The notes: generated from the sequence alone by a model not told the origin. A stretch of DNA of 64,000 nt from Vreelandella olivaria (GCA_004295565.1 AP019416.1:1054001-1118000), one strand, 5' to 3'; positions 1 through 9,770 are shown, counted from the stretch's first letter. Program-made: numbers and translations.

Positions 1-346
1 GGTACGATGAAAACTTCGACGACCTGTACGCCATCGGCAAAAACTCCGACCCTGATCGCCCCGTCGTCATTTCTGAAACGGGGCGGATGGCGATAACTCG
101 CCTCAAGGCCCGTCTGAAGGCCTGTTCAGCGAAAAGTATATGGCGGATGTTTATCGGCGGCAGATCGATACGCTGCAAAAATTAGCGTATATCAAAGGTA
201 TGTCGCCATGGATTTTATACGATTTTAGAGTCGAACGAAGACAAAATATCTTCCAGAGAGGATTCAACCGGAAAGGGTTGATTGCCGCTGATAAATCTAC
301 AAAAAAAGAAGCATTTAATGTTCTAGCTTCTTTTACCACTCTATAA
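1..346 (+). CDS. uidA: Beta-glucuronidase (glycoside hydrolase family 2), C-terminal end, partial
   Basis: This is the 3' end of a family 2 glycoside hydrolase; the gene begins outside the window. The tail contains GMSPWILYDF followed by RRQN and QRGFNRKGLI, which is the conserved C-terminal strand-loop of bacterial beta-glucuronidases. The enzyme would release glucuronate from glucuronides. Translation starts in the frame of position 3 (YDENFDDLYAIGK) and moves to the frame of position 140 after a G run at 80-83 that appears one G short; adding it gives ISETGADGDNSPQG. The gene ends 26 bp before a UxuR-type regulator, then mannonate dehydratase, so a glucuronide-degradation operon is likely. 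Beta-galactosidases of the same family are the alternative; the uxu context favours glucuronidase. Confidence 0.75.
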
Positions 347-372
347 AAGATTAAAAATGGAAATGAAATCTA

Positions 373-1101
373 ATGCATAAAGGTTTACGGCGTTACCAAG
401 AGCTGGCTCGCGACTTAAAGATTTTGATTCAGCAGAAAGGGTATAAAGTCGGCGATCGTATTATGACTGAGCGTCAGATTTCAGAGGCTTTGAACGTGGG
501 CAGATCTGCCGCACGCGAAGCCATACTCATGCTTGAAATTGAAGAGTTGGTTGAAGTGAGAAAAGGGTCTGGCATCTATTTGCTTTCCGACAGTCGCTCG
601 GTAGCAAAGCCTGTGGTTGATGATGTGGGGCCATTTGAACTGTTACAGGCAAGGCAGCTGTTGGAAAGTAGCATTGCCGGTTTTGCCGCAGTGTCAGTTA
701 CCAAAAACGATATTGTGCGCATGCGGGAAGCGCTTGATATGGAGCGCAAGGGCATTGAAGAAAAGAATAACGACTACTCCAGTGATGAGCTATTCCATCG
801 CCTGATAGCAGAGGCGACGCAAAACAGTGTGCTGGTCGATATGGTCTCTGAGCTGTGGGCCAAAAGAGACCAGAGCTTGATGTGGGCCAGACTGCATGAG
901 CGGATATTTGATACCAACTACCGGGAAAAATGGCTAAAGGATCATCAGGATATTCTCTCTGCACTGCAGCTAAAAGATGCCGAAGGGGCGCGTAAGGCGA
1001 TGTGGGTTCATTTAGATAACGTCCGAGACACCCTAATGGAGCTTTCCGACGTTGAAGATCCGAATTTTGACGGTTATCTGTTTAACAAAAGCACGATCTA
1101 A
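373..1101 (+). CDS. uxuR: GntR-family (FadR/UxuR-type) transcriptional regulator
   Basis: A 242-residue protein with an N-terminal winged helix-turn-helix (about residues 5-75; TERQISEALNVGRSAAREAI is the recognition region, followed by LVEVRKGSGIYLL) and a C-terminal all-helical FCD ligand domain. It resembles UxuR/ExuR repressors, which sense hexuronate intermediates. It sits between a beta-glucuronidase gene and uxuA on the same strand, 23 bp from uxuA, so it probably controls this operon. The frame is intact. The symbol rests on family and context; other FadR-group regulators cannot be excluded. Confidence 0.8.
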   Translation: MHKGLRRYQELARDLKILIQQKGYKVGDRIMTERQISEALNVGRSAAREAILMLEIEELVEVRKGSGIYLLSDSRSVAKPVVDDVGPFELLQARQLLESSIAGFAAVSVTKNDIVRMREALDMERKGIEEKNNDYSSDELFHRLIAEATQNSVLVDMVSELWAKRDQSLMWARLHERIFDTNYREKWLKDHQDILSALQLKDAEGARKAMWVHLDNVRDTLMELSDVEDPNFDGYLFNKSTI

Positions 1102-1124
1102 TAAGCATATAAGGGAGACGGTGG

Positions 1125-2290
1125 ATGAAACATACATGGCGCTGGTTTGGGCCGGACGATCCAATCAGCTTGTCAGATGTACGGCAAGCGGGCTCGACTG
1201 GTGTTGTGACGGCTCTGCACCACTTACCGAACGGTTGTGTGTGGCCCTTGAATGAAATCATGGAGCGTAAAGCTATCATCGAAGCTGCTGGGCTTGAGTG
1301 GACAGTGGCAGAAAGCATTCCGATACATGAGGATATAAAGACTCACGCCCATGGTTGGGAAACACTGGCGGATGCCTGGGCAGAAAGTGCCATTAATCTT
1401 GCCAACGCTGGCATAAAAACCATCTGCTACAACTTTATGCCCGTCCTTGATTGAATCAGAACCTCCTTGCGCCATGAGTTACCGGATGGGGCCTTATGCT
1501 TAAGGTATGACGCGCTTAGCGTCGTGGTTTTTGATTTGTTGATACTGCAGCGCCCCGGCGCAGCGTCAGATTATGACGAGAAAACGCAGGAATTAGCCCG
1601 GGCTCGCCTATCTGAAATGAACGCCGATCAGGTTGAGGAGCTAACGAATACTATTATTGCTGGCCTACCCGGCGCGGAAGAGAGCTACAGTCTCGATAGC
1701 TTCAGCGAGCGGCTCGCTGCCTACAAAGGCATTACCGCCGAGGTTTTGAGAGAAAACCTCGCTTCGTTTCTCTCAAGAGTCATTCCAAAGATAGCGCATA
1801 CCGGCGTTCGATTAGCGATTCATCCAGACGATCCACCGTATTCGCTGTTCGGGCTGCCGCGAGTGGTCTCAACCGCTCAGGACTTAAGAGACATTGCGAC
1901 TATGGTTGATTCGCCGGTAAATGGTTTCACGCTCTGCTCTGGATCACTGGGTGTGCGAGCTGATAACGATGTCATTGCGATATTGCAAGAACAGGCGGAT
2001 AAAGTTCACTTTTACACTTACGAAATACCACACTGGAAGCCGATGGCGCCAGTTTTCACGAGGATGCGCATTTAGATGGCGATACCGATATGGTTCGTCT
2101 GATAGATGTCATTTTGGATATTGAAGAAAAAAGAGGGGAGCAACTTCCTTTTCGCCCAGACCATGGTCACGCAATGTTGAGCGATTTGCGCAGCGGCTTT
2201 AAACCTGGCTACCCCGCCATCGGGCGGTTGCGCGGCATGGCGGAAATTCGTGGTGTTGAGCGTGCGCTTCGATTCAAACGAGGCGGTTGA
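1125..2290 (+). CDS. uxuA: Mannonate dehydratase, interrupted by one stop and one frameshift
   Basis: UxuA dehydrates D-mannonate to 2-keto-3-deoxygluconate in glucuronate catabolism. The N-terminus [10 protein letters not shown], then [27 protein letters not shown] and the C-terminal DHGH motif with [13 protein letters not shown] are diagnostic. Repaired length is about 388 residues, normal for the family. The start follows an AAGGGAG ribosome site. There are two defects. Codon 1452-1454 is TGA where the family has Trp (VLDW), a base substitution rather than an indel. The T run at 2010-2013 is one T short; adding it restores the [18 protein letters not shown] segment. Read literally, the gene would give three fragments. 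Confidence 0.9.
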
Positions 2291-2300
2291 ATCAACATCT

Positions 2301-2320
2301 GTAAACCGTTAATGGTTTAC
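2301..2320. terminator. Small hairpin between convergent uxuA and ltaE
   Basis: GTAAACC and GGTTTAC form a perfect 7-bp stem with a 6-base loop in the gap between the convergent genes uxuA and ltaE. There is no T run on either side, so terminator activity is uncertain; the position suggests a transcript end. Confidence 0.35.
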
Positions 2321-2371
2321 AGCGTGGGCTAATAGGCATATTCAGTTGCCTTTCACCCACAGGTCTCGCCT

Positions 2372-3378
2372 TTAATGCCGGCTGAAATACGCCTCCATCA
2401 CCGCGATGACCTTGTCGATGTCCGCGTCATTAATATCGCGGTGAGTCACGAAACGCGTGGCATAAAGTAGCTCAATCAAAATGCCGTGCTCTTTTAGCCA
2501 AGCGGAGAGCGGCTGAACGTGTTCATCGGGGAAGCGTGCGAATACCATATTGGTTGCTTGTGAGGTGATTTCGACACCAGGCAGCTTCGCTAGGCCCTCT
2601 GCCAGCCGCGCTGCACGGCGGTGATCGTCGGCTAGATCGGCCACGTGATGGTCTAACGCATGGTGGCAGGCGGCAGCGATAATACCTGATTGGCGCATGC
2701 CACCGCCCACCACCTTGCGCCAACGCCGGGCACGGTCGATCAATGCTTGCGAGCCCACCAGTGCTGAGCCCATGGGCGTGCCCAGGCCTTTTGAGAAGCA
2801 TAGTGACACGCTATCAAACGGCAGGCACAACTGCTTAAGCGCAGTATCGGTAGCCACTACCGCATTAAACAGTCTTGCTCCGTCTAGGTGGGTTGCCAAG
2901 CCGCGCTCATGAGCCAGTTCGGTGGCGCTCAATACGTACTCTGCAGGCAGCACTTTGCCGCCAATGGTGTTTTCCAGTGCCAGCAGCTTAGTACGCGCAA
3001 AGTGAAAGTCGTCGGCTTTAATGGCAGCACTGATTTTTTCCAGCGGCAGCGTGCCATCGGCGGCGTTTTCAATCGGCTGGGGCTGAATGCTGCCCAAAAC
3101 CGCTGCACCGCCGCCCTCATAGCGGTAGGTGTGAGCTGATTGCCCCACAATATACTCATCGCCCCGCTCGCAGTGGGCCATAAGTGCCACCAGGTTACTT
3201 TGCGTGCCGCTTGGGAACAGCAGCGCTGCCGCTTTGCCAGTCTGCGCGGCTAGGTGTTCTTGAAAAGCGTTGACCGTTGGGTCATCGCCCCAAACATCGT
3301 CACCCACCGGCGCAGTTAGCATGGCATCTTTCATAGCGGGGAGGGACGAGTCACCGTGTCACTGCGTAGGTCAATCAT
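2372..3378 (-). CDS. ltaE: Low-specificity L-threonine aldolase (PLP)
   Basis: A PLP fold-type I enzyme that cleaves L-threonine or allo-threonine to glycine and acetaldehyde. It shows MIDLRSDTVTRPSP at the N-terminus, GDDVWGDDPTVN, HLDGARLFNA (the Asp that contacts the PLP ring nitrogen) and SLCFSKGLGTPMGS with the Schiff-base lysine. The true start is the ATG at 3378, preceded by AAGGAGTT. The G run at 3338-3341 on the plus strand is one base short and separates the first 14 codons from the rest. Repaired length is about 335 residues. No operon partner is seen. Confidence 0.9.
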
Positions 3379-3506
3379 GCGGAACTCCTTTTGAGCCTTA
3401 ATTCAACGAATAAGGGCAGCCACTTAGGGACGCTTTATCGAGCAAGTTGTCAGGAACCATCTATGGTTAACAGCATACTGCAAGTCTCTCTAGCATAGGC
3501 AACCCG

Positions 3507-4726
3507 ATGGATCTAAAAGTGGCTATCCCTTTTGGGCGGTAAAGAACGGATTGTTGAAAACCTTTCCTCGACTGACTCGCGATCATCAATGCGAAATTGT
3601 TGTGATTGGAGGGGGGATTACGGGGGCATTGATTGCTGATGAGCTGAGTAAGCATGGCCACCACGTGGTGGTGCTTGAGCGCCGGGATGTGGGGTGGGGC
3701 AGTTCCGCTGCCAGCACCGCGTTGCTGCAGTACGAAATCGACACCCATATGACAGCGTTAGCCGAACGCTATGGGGAGGCCGACGCCGTGCGTGCTTACC
3801 GCGCTTGTGCCGAGGCCATTGGTGAGCTTGAGTCCTTGGCGGCAGGGCTGGGCAATGTGGATTTTGAACGTCAGCAAAGCCTTTACTATGCCAGTAACGA
3901 AGAGGATGTTGCGTCCCTCAAGGAGGAGTTGGCGCTGCGCCAAACGCACGGGTTTGAAGCCGAATGGCTGGAGCGCGAAGCTATTTTGGCCGAGTACGGC
4001 TTTGTGGCACCCGGCGCTATTCTTACCCAGCTAGCCGCCTCTGTTGACCCCCTACCGTATGGCGTATCAACTGTTTACCAGGGTGGTTGAGCGGGGAGGG
4101 AGGTGTATGACCGCACACAAATGGAGACGATGGTGCCGGATGCTGAAGGCGTGACGCTCACGTTGGCTAATGGCGCCAGGCTGCGTTGTCAGAACGTCGT
4201 TATGGCGGCGGGGTATGAGTCGCAATCTTGGCTGCCAGAAAAAGTGGCCATCAACCGCAGTAGCTATGCGCTGATCACTGACCCGTTACCGCCAGAGGCA
4301 TTGGGTAAACTACGCCACACCATGGTATGGGAATCGGCGCGGCCTTACCTCTATATGCGCACTACCCGTGATGGACGAATCCTCGTCGGCGGCGACGATG
4401 ACGACGAAGATATTCCCAAGCGCCGCGACGCACGGGTAGAGGAGAAGGCGGAAGGGCTGGCAGCTAAAATAGAGGCGCTATGGCCGAAGCTCGATATCAA
4501 TCCTACCTTCTCCTGGGGCGGCACCTTTGCTGAAACCGACGATGGCCTGCCGTTCTTCGGCCCTCATGAGGCCCTGGGCAGCCGCGTTCATTTTGCCATG
4601 GCCTACGGCGGTAATGGGATCAGCTATAGCATGATTGGCGCCAAGCTGCTGCGAGCGCTTATTGAAGGAAGAGAACACCCCTTGGCGGAGCTGTTTTCGT
4701 TTAGACGCCTAGCTAAAATGACGTGA
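3507..4726 (+). CDS. FAD-dependent oxidoreductase (DadA/glycine oxidase-like), frameshifted
   Basis: A DAO-fold flavoprotein of about 406 residues after repair. The dinucleotide-binding motif VVIGGGITGALIADEL lies near residue 30 and is followed by the Glu of VVLERRDVGWGSS; the C-terminus has TFAETDDGLPFFG and MAYGGNGISYSMIGA, typical of amine or amino-acid oxidases that bind FAD. The start is taken as the ATG at 3507 because repair of the A run at 3515-3518 gives a well-formed leader (SGYPFWAVKNGLL). Further discrepancies are the C run at 4048-4052 (one too many) and the G run at 4098-4100 (one short). The substrate cannot be told from the sequence. Confidence 0.75.
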
Positions 4727-4812
4727 CCTAACTGCGGCAACCGGGGGTGGAAACAGTAGCGTGCAAGTGTAAATCGCGTATTCTTAACGGATACTCATAA
4801 GGATAGCGGACA

Positions 4813-5365
4813 ATGGGCCACATACTTTATTTACGTGCACTGGAGCGCAACGACCTGCGCTTTGTTCATGAACTAAATAATAACCAGAGCATTATGTCGT
4901 ATTGGTTTGAAGAGCCTTATGAATCATTTGATGAGCTGGAGGAGTTGTATAACAAGCATATCCATGACAACGCCGAGCGGCGATTTGTGGCGGAAGATAG
5001 CCAGGGCCATGCCATTGGCCTGGTAGAGCTGATTGAGATTGACTACATCCATCGTAGTGGCGAGTTTCAAATCATTATTACCCCGGAACATCAGGGGGAA
5101 AGGATTTGCCCGCACGTTAATTCGCCAAGCACTGCACTACTCGTTCACGATCTTAAATTTGCACAAGGTGTATCTCATCGTGGCAGTAGATAATGTCAAA
5201 GCGATTCATCTTTACGAGGAGAGTGGCTTTATAGAAGAGGGCCACTTGGTGCAGGAGTTCTTTATCAACGGCAAATACCGTGATGTAAAGCGAATGTATA
5301 TCCTGCAGGACACTTACCTAGCGCAACTGTCCGAACAGCAAGAAGAGAATGGCGAGTGGGCTTAG
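4813..5365 (+). CDS. speG: Spermidine N1-acetyltransferase (GNAT family)
   Basis: A GNAT acetyltransferase that would acetylate spermidine or spermine with acetyl-CoA to detoxify polyamines. It has the SpeG-type start [19 protein letters not shown], the substrate loop [10 protein letters not shown], the acetyl-CoA loop (QGKGFART after repair) and the ending [13 protein letters not shown]. The G run at 5094-5098 holds one G too many; removing it joins the two halves into about 183 residues. AAGGATAG precedes the ATG. A decayed copy of its C-terminal part lies about 1 kb downstream, at 6399-6525. Confidence 0.85.
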
Positions 5366-5390
5366 TGGTGTTAAGGAAAAATCTTTCAAT

Positions 5391-5429
5391 ACTCCTGCCA
5401 GCCAACACCTTGGTTAACTTGGCAGGAGT
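5391..5429 (-). terminator. Hairpin downstream of the LoiP-like gene
   Basis: ACTCCTGCCA and TGGCAGGAGT form a 10-bp stem between the convergent speG and metalloprotease genes. On the minus strand it is followed by a loose T-rich tail (TTTTT about 12 bases on), so it most plausibly ends the minus-strand transcript. Confidence 0.5.
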
Positions 5430-5446
5430 ACCAGAGGCTCTTAATC

Positions 5447-6207
5447 TTACTGGAACGAAGCCTCTAGGCGTTCTGCACGATCACCCGCTGCTGGGTGGCT
5501 GGAGAAGACGCTACTGTTGTTGCCGTATTTGGCTTCCATTTTGCGTAGAGCTGCAACGGAAGCCTCTGCATTCATGTCGTGGCGCTGCATTAGCTCAATG
5601 GCATAGTCATCAGCTGCACTTTCTTGGCTTTGAGAGAACTGAGCATTGATCAGTTTTTCGCCCAAGTCACCAAGCTCAGAACTTGATAGTGCGGCAGCGG
5701 TGTTGCTGCCGCTGGCAGCCGCGGCTTCACGTGCAGCGGAAGCCGCATAGGCAACCTGGAAAGCACGCTTAGAGTGTCCTAACGCGACGTGACCGATCTC
5801 GTGGGCAATAACGTAACGCACCTCATCGTCGGTCATCTCATCCATCAGCCCGCTATGCAGTCGAATGGAGCCGTTGGGTACCGCAAAAGCATTCATTTCT
5901 TCTATTAGATAAACGTTATAGTCAAGCGTATGGCCATCGACGGTTTCCAAGCCTTGGGTCAGCTTCGCTAAACGTTGAGCATACTGGCTATCATCTGCAA
6001 CAAGGCGGTTTTGGGAATCAAGCTGAGCAATGGTTTGATCGCCAAGCTGTTGCATTTGCTGATCTGACATCGTGGCAGCACCGGCTAAGCTGGAGCCCGC
6101 AGACATTAAGCCGCCGAGATCAGCGCCGGATTGACAGCCGCTAAGAGCGAGTGTCGCCGCTAAGCCTAATGCATAAGATGTTTTGCGAACCAAAAAGGTG
6201 TTTGCAT
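5447..6207 (-). CDS. loiP: M48-family periplasmic/outer-membrane metalloprotease lipoprotein, LoiP (YggG)-like
   Basis: A zinc metalloprotease with the HEIGH active-site motif (in VIAHEIGHVALGHSKR) and the downstream zinc ligand in QESAADDYA. The N-terminus carries a lipoprotein signal (LGLAATLALSGC), so the mature protein would be lipid-anchored in the envelope and act in protein quality control. Order and spacing match E. coli LoiP, including LGDLGEKLINAQFSQSQE. I prefer the ATG at 6207, preceded by GAAGGA. It requires one more base in the five-base A run at 6192-6196 (plus strand) and gives a short basic leader MQTPFLVRKTS. The literal open frame begins upstream with TTG and lacks a good ribosome site. 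Confidence 0.85.
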
Positions 6208-6398
6208 CGTCCGTTCCTTCGTCAATGTGCGTGCATAACAAGAAAAGTCTGCACGTTGTGTATTGCGCCTTTATTAGCCGAATTAATATTAGACTAATCC
6301 TTTGTATAACTCCATACCTTATCGCAAATTAGCTTATAGGGATTGACAGTGAACATCGAAGCGTTGCAATTAAAGTCAATGCTTCGCTAGACATGGCG

Positions 6399-6525
6399 CT
6401 GATTGCTGCCGCTTTAAATTTTACAAAGTGTTATTAGCCGTAGCGATTGAGACCCTTAAAGCGATTTATCTTTACGAGGAGCGTCGCTTAATTGAAAGTC
6501 GAGCTTGCCAAATCAGCTGGTTGTA
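6399..6525 (+). pseudogene. Decayed fragment of a SpeG-like GNAT acetyltransferase
   Basis: Translation from 6422 gives KVLLAVAIETLKAIYLYEE, close to the C-terminal part of the neighbouring SpeG ([19 protein letters not shown]). Just upstream in another frame, LIAAALNF matches its [10 protein letters not shown] segment. The N-terminal two thirds are missing and I see no start or ribosome site. It looks like the remnant of an acetyltransferase, either a duplicated speG or a related paralogue. It occupies part of the 350-bp gap between loiP and the first tiny gene; the rest of that gap holds nothing I recognise. Confidence 0.55.
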
Positions 6526-6530
6526 AGTCT

Positions 6531-6558
6531 AAAAAACGCCTCGTGTAAGCGAGGCGTT
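6531..6558 (-). terminator. Intrinsic terminator of the 38-residue protein gene
   Basis: On the minus strand AACGCCTCG, a six-base loop and CGAGGCGTT are followed by TTTTTT. It lies 35 bp beyond the stop codon of the tiny gene at 6594-6710 and has the form of a strong Rho-independent terminator. Confidence 0.85.
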
Positions 6559-6593
6559 GTATGGAGCTGAAACAGCATGCGGGTTCTCTATAC

Positions 6594-6710
6594 TTAACGC
6601 AGGTAAGCCTTAATAGCATCAAGTGCCGCGCGCTGCTGCAGAGCGCGTTTCGCCCACACTTCCATAACATCAGCTTCGAACGCTTGTGCTGGGGTGACTA
6701 AGTGTTGCAT
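6594..6710 (-). CDS. Conserved-looking 38-residue protein, paralogue of the one at 7047-7160
   Basis: A short open frame starting MQHLVTPAQAFEADVMEVWA and ending RAALDAIKAYLR. Support for being real: an AGAGGAA ribosome site 8 bases before the ATG at 6710, a strong terminator right after the stop, and a neighbouring frame of almost the same length that ends HRAAVEALKAYLG. Both have a Trp in mid-chain and an amphipathic C-terminal helix with the pattern RAAx(D/E)A(I/L)KAYL. I do not recognise the family and assign no function. It has no signal peptide and no membrane segment. Confidence 0.6.
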   Translation of the reverse strand: MQHLVTPAQAFEADVMEVWAKRALQQRAALDAIKAYLR

Positions 6711-6979
6711 GGCGTTTATTCCTCTTTCAGGGGAGCAGAGAATGTGGTGAGACCTTGTTGTAAAAATGATGTTGTAAAAGCTCATGCCTTAAAAAGCGCA
6801 TGTTGTACACAGCTTGTGTTGTGCAAAGCAGCAATGCAGCTGTGGTGAGATATTAAGAGCTTTATTTGCGAAGGGCTAGTCCTAACGATGTAGGTGATTT
6901 GCCATTTTCGTAAGCTGTGGCTTACAAATGGCGTTATGACGATATTAGGTCTTTGAATGGAAAAGGTTTTCATAGTCAT

Positions 6980-7005
6980 AAAAAAGCCGGAAATTATTCC
7001 GGCTT
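6980..7005 (-). terminator. Intrinsic terminator of the 37-residue protein gene
   Basis: On the minus strand AAGCCGGA, a short A/T-rich loop and TCCGGCTT are followed by a T run. It lies 41 bp beyond the stop of the tiny gene at 7047-7160. The remaining sequence between the two tiny genes (6711-6979) shows no other gene or site I can support and presumably holds the promoter of the first one. Confidence 0.85.
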
Positions 7006-7046
7006 CGGTGATTATCTTTGGTCTAAAGGGTGCAAAAGCACCTGAA

Positions 7047-7160
7047 TTAGCCTAAATAGGCTTTCAGCGCTTCGACTGCGGCACGATGCCACTGAGCATT
7101 CAAGCTCCAGAACTCTAGAACTTCATTATCGCGTGCAGGGGGGGTTATTAAAAAAGTCAT
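7047..7160 (-). CDS. Conserved-looking 37-residue protein
   Basis: Starts at the ATG at 7160 behind a near-perfect AGGAGG site with 7-base spacing and reads MTFLITPPARDNEVLEFWSL, ending HRAAVEALKAYLG. An intrinsic terminator follows directly. Length, the mid-chain Trp, and the C-terminal RAAVEALKAYL pattern match the tiny protein encoded 340 bp downstream on the same strand. The strong translation and termination signals make a real gene likely. Function is unknown; DUF1127 small proteins were considered, but their signature is absent. Confidence 0.65.
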   Translation of the reverse strand: MTFLITPPARDNEVLEFWSLNAQWHRAAVEALKAYLG

Positions 7161-7315
7161 TGTGCGGTCCTCCTATTGGGACTACCCTCCATTATAGCCT
7201 ATTTTTGTTGCGGTGCAGCATTTGTTGGCATAACACCGTCGTTGTGCGACAAAGTGTCTTAGGCTGAGTAGGATTGGTTAGGGTACTTAATTAGGTATTT
7301 GCTATGGAGAGCCCT

Positions 7316-8076
7316 ATGCGTTTGCGTATTTTGTCTGATCTACATCTGGAATTTTTGACGGCGGCCGCGAGCTGCCGGAGGTGGAGGCCGATGTCGTGGT
7401 TCTGGCAGGGGATATCCACCGTAAGAGCGAAGGCCTTGAATGGGCGCGCCTCCGCTTTCCGGCTACGCCGATTATCTATGTGCCCGGTAACCATGAGTTC
7501 TACGGTACCTGCATGCCGCTGCTACTGGATGAGCTGGCCCTCGAAGCCGAGCGGCTCGATATTGAACTGCTGGATAATCGTGCCGTTACTTTCAATGGCG
7601 TACGCTTTTACGGCACTACGCTATGGACTGATTTTGCGTTATACGCCGGTGATCCAACTCAAAACCCCGCCGATACGGAGTCCAAGGCGCTACGCTACAT
7701 GCCCGATTTTAAAATCGTTCAAACTTCGCCCGGGGTAACGCTCACACCTCAGGCAAGTCAGCAGGTGCACGCTGAAGCACTCGCTTGGCTTGAAGGCGAA
7801 CTTTCCCAACCTTTTGACGGCCCGAAAGTGGTGGTTAGCCACCACGCCCCGCTGCACGACTGCATCCCTGAACAATATTTAGGTGATGCGCTTTCACCCG
7901 CCTTTGCTTCCAATCTGCCTCATCTCATGGGGAAGATGGATATATGGGTTCACGGACATGTTCACGAGCCCGTAGATATTCTGCGTAATGGCACGCGTGT
8001 CATTGCCAACCCCGGCGGATATCCTTATGAGTTTACGCCAGAGCTGTTTAAGCCAGACTATGTGATTGATATATAA
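7316..8076 (+). CDS. Calcineurin-like metallophosphoesterase
   Basis: A metallophosphoesterase of about 253 residues with the family metal-binding motifs in order: DLHLEF near residue 7, VVLAGDIH, YVPGNHEFYG, VVSHHAPL and the C-terminal WVHGHVHEP. These bind two metal ions and hydrolyse phosphoester bonds. The substrate is not predictable. The T run at 7352-7356 is one T short; adding it restores the link between LHLEFF and LPEVEADVVVLAGD. The ATG at 7316 is chosen because the protein then begins MRLRILSDLHLEF, the usual family start. It is a single gene. Confidence 0.85.
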
Positions 8077-8148
8077 AAACAAATAAATCAGTCGCTTAGT
8101 ATTTTTAATAGATGATTGATCAACCGCTGGCCCTCAGGCTGGTAAGTG

Positions 8149-8229
8149 CTACTTTGGTTTAATTTTCACCACTGCAGCTTGCGTCTGAAAGTCATGCTAC
8201 TTATCTTCTTATTTGTATGATGTATGACA
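8149..8229 (+). promoter_or_regulatory. Aldarate regulon promoter 1 (gudD1-TTT operon)
   Basis: Contains the box GCTACTTTGGTTTAA (8149-8163), a -35 TTGCGT (8179-8184), a 17-bp spacer, a -10 TATCTT (8202-8207), five bases, then the operator TTGTATGATGTATGACA (8213-8229). The operator would cover the transcription start, so repression by a GntR-type protein is likely. The same arrangement with the same spacings recurs at 13888, 21236 and 26820. The 8077-8398 gap otherwise holds only the leader of gudD. Confidence 0.75.
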
Positions 8230-8398
8230 TGTTGGTCTGAATAATTGGATCGCCTATGCCAAGCAACGAAGAGTGGGTTTGAGTTTAAAAGTCTTTGATT
8301 GACCAACAAGGGCTGTGTTTGCCCGCCTTCGTTTTTTTAATGCGGCAATTAGCGGAATCCTGATCTGCGCGCTAACACCGCCTAATGGAGAATTGTTT

Positions 8399-9734
8399 AT
8401 GTCGAGTCACGACACTCCCACGATAACCGATATGCAGGTCATTCCCGTGGCAGGGCGCGATAGCATGTTGCTCAATATCGGTGGAGCGCACTCGCCGTAT
8501 TTTACCCGCAACCTGGTTATCCTCAAAGATAGCCACGGTAATGTGGGGTTGGCGAAGCCCCGGCGGTGAGACGATTCAGACATCGCTTGAACAATCGCGA
8601 GAGCGGGTGATTGGTCAGTCGATTGGAAAAATGCGCTCCATGGTTGCGTCGTTGCACAATGCCGGGCGGAGTGCCGATTTTGAAGACTTCGGTAAAGGCT
8701 CCTGGACCTTCGAACTGCGTATCAATGCGGTTGCCGCGCTTGAGGCTGCGTTACTTGATTTGATGGGAAAATTTCTGGGAGTGCCGGTGGCAGAACTCCT
8801 AGGCAACGGCAAACAGCGTGACAACGTTGATGTGCTGGGGTACTTGTTCTTTATCGGTGATGGGCACGCCACGCCATTGGATTTCCGCCGGGGCACCGAG
8901 GGCTTGGATCACGACTGGTACCGTCTGCGTGACGAGGCGGCCATGACCCCGCAACACATCGTTGAGCTCGCTCAGGCGGCGCATGATCGATACGGCTTTA
9001 AAGACTTTAAGTTAAAAGGCGGGGCGCTGGCTGGTGAGCAAGAAATAGCAGCCGTCACGGCGCTGCACAAGGCGTTTCCGGACGCCCGCACGACCATTGA
9101 CCCCAACGGCGCCTGGTCGCTCGAAGAGGCGATACGGCTGTGTAAAGATCTCCACGGTGTGATCGCCTACGCCGAAGATCCTTGTGGGCGGAACAAGGCT
9201 TCTCCGGTCGCGAGATTTTAGCTGAGTTTCGCCATGCCACCGGGTTGCCTGTCGCCACCAACATGGTAGCCACCAACTGGCGGAAATGGCCCACGCGCTG
9301 ATGCTGCGCTCAGTCGATATTCCATTAGCCGACCCCCACTTCTGGACACTTTCCGGTGCTGTACGAGTCTCCCAGCTTTGCCAGGATCATGGTATGACCT
9401 GGGGCTCGCACTCCAACAACCATTTCGATATTTCTTTGGCCATGTTTGCCCAGGTGGGGCTGCCGCCGTGGGGCGTACAACTGCGCTTGATACCCACTGG
9501 ATATGGCAGGAGGGCGACGCTCGTCTGACTTACCACCCGCCGGAGATTGCGGGTGGCAAGGTAGCCGTCACTGATGCGCCGGGGCTGGGTGTAGAGATCG
9601 ATATGGTGCAAATCGAGAAGGCCAATGAGCTGTATCGTTCACTGCCTGCTGGTGCTCGAGATGATGCGATGGCAATGCAGTATTTGATAGATAACTGGAA
9701 GTTTGATCCGAAAAAGCCAGCGTTGGTGCGCTGA
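8399..9734 (+). CDS. gudD: D-glucarate dehydratase, copy 1, frameshifted
   Basis: Enolase-superfamily enzyme that dehydrates D-glucarate (or L-idarate) to 5-keto-4-deoxyglucarate. The N-terminus [20 protein letters not shown] matches E. coli GudD, and the catalytic regions are present: FKDFKLKGG (Lys-x-Lys base), IDPNGAW and AEDPCG (metal ligands), ATNM and WGSHSNNH (His base). Five single-base deletions are needed to restore one frame, in runs at 8544-8547 (G), 8558-8561 (C), 9186-9188 (G), 9282-9283 (G) and 9456-9459 (G). Repaired length is about 446 residues, normal for the family. It is the first gene after promoter 1 and is followed by a TTT transporter. A second copy lies at 19823. Confidence 0.9.
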
Positions 9735-9770
9735 GCGAATGCCCTAAATGTGACAAAGAAGGACATTACA

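Noticed and set aside
2697-3139. Plus-strand open frames opposite ltaE
   Set aside because: They are complements of a conserved enzyme gene, with no homology or ribosome site of their own.
8615-9766. Several minus-strand open frames across gudD1
   Set aside because: They overlap the repaired glucarate dehydratase, show low-complexity composition and match no family.
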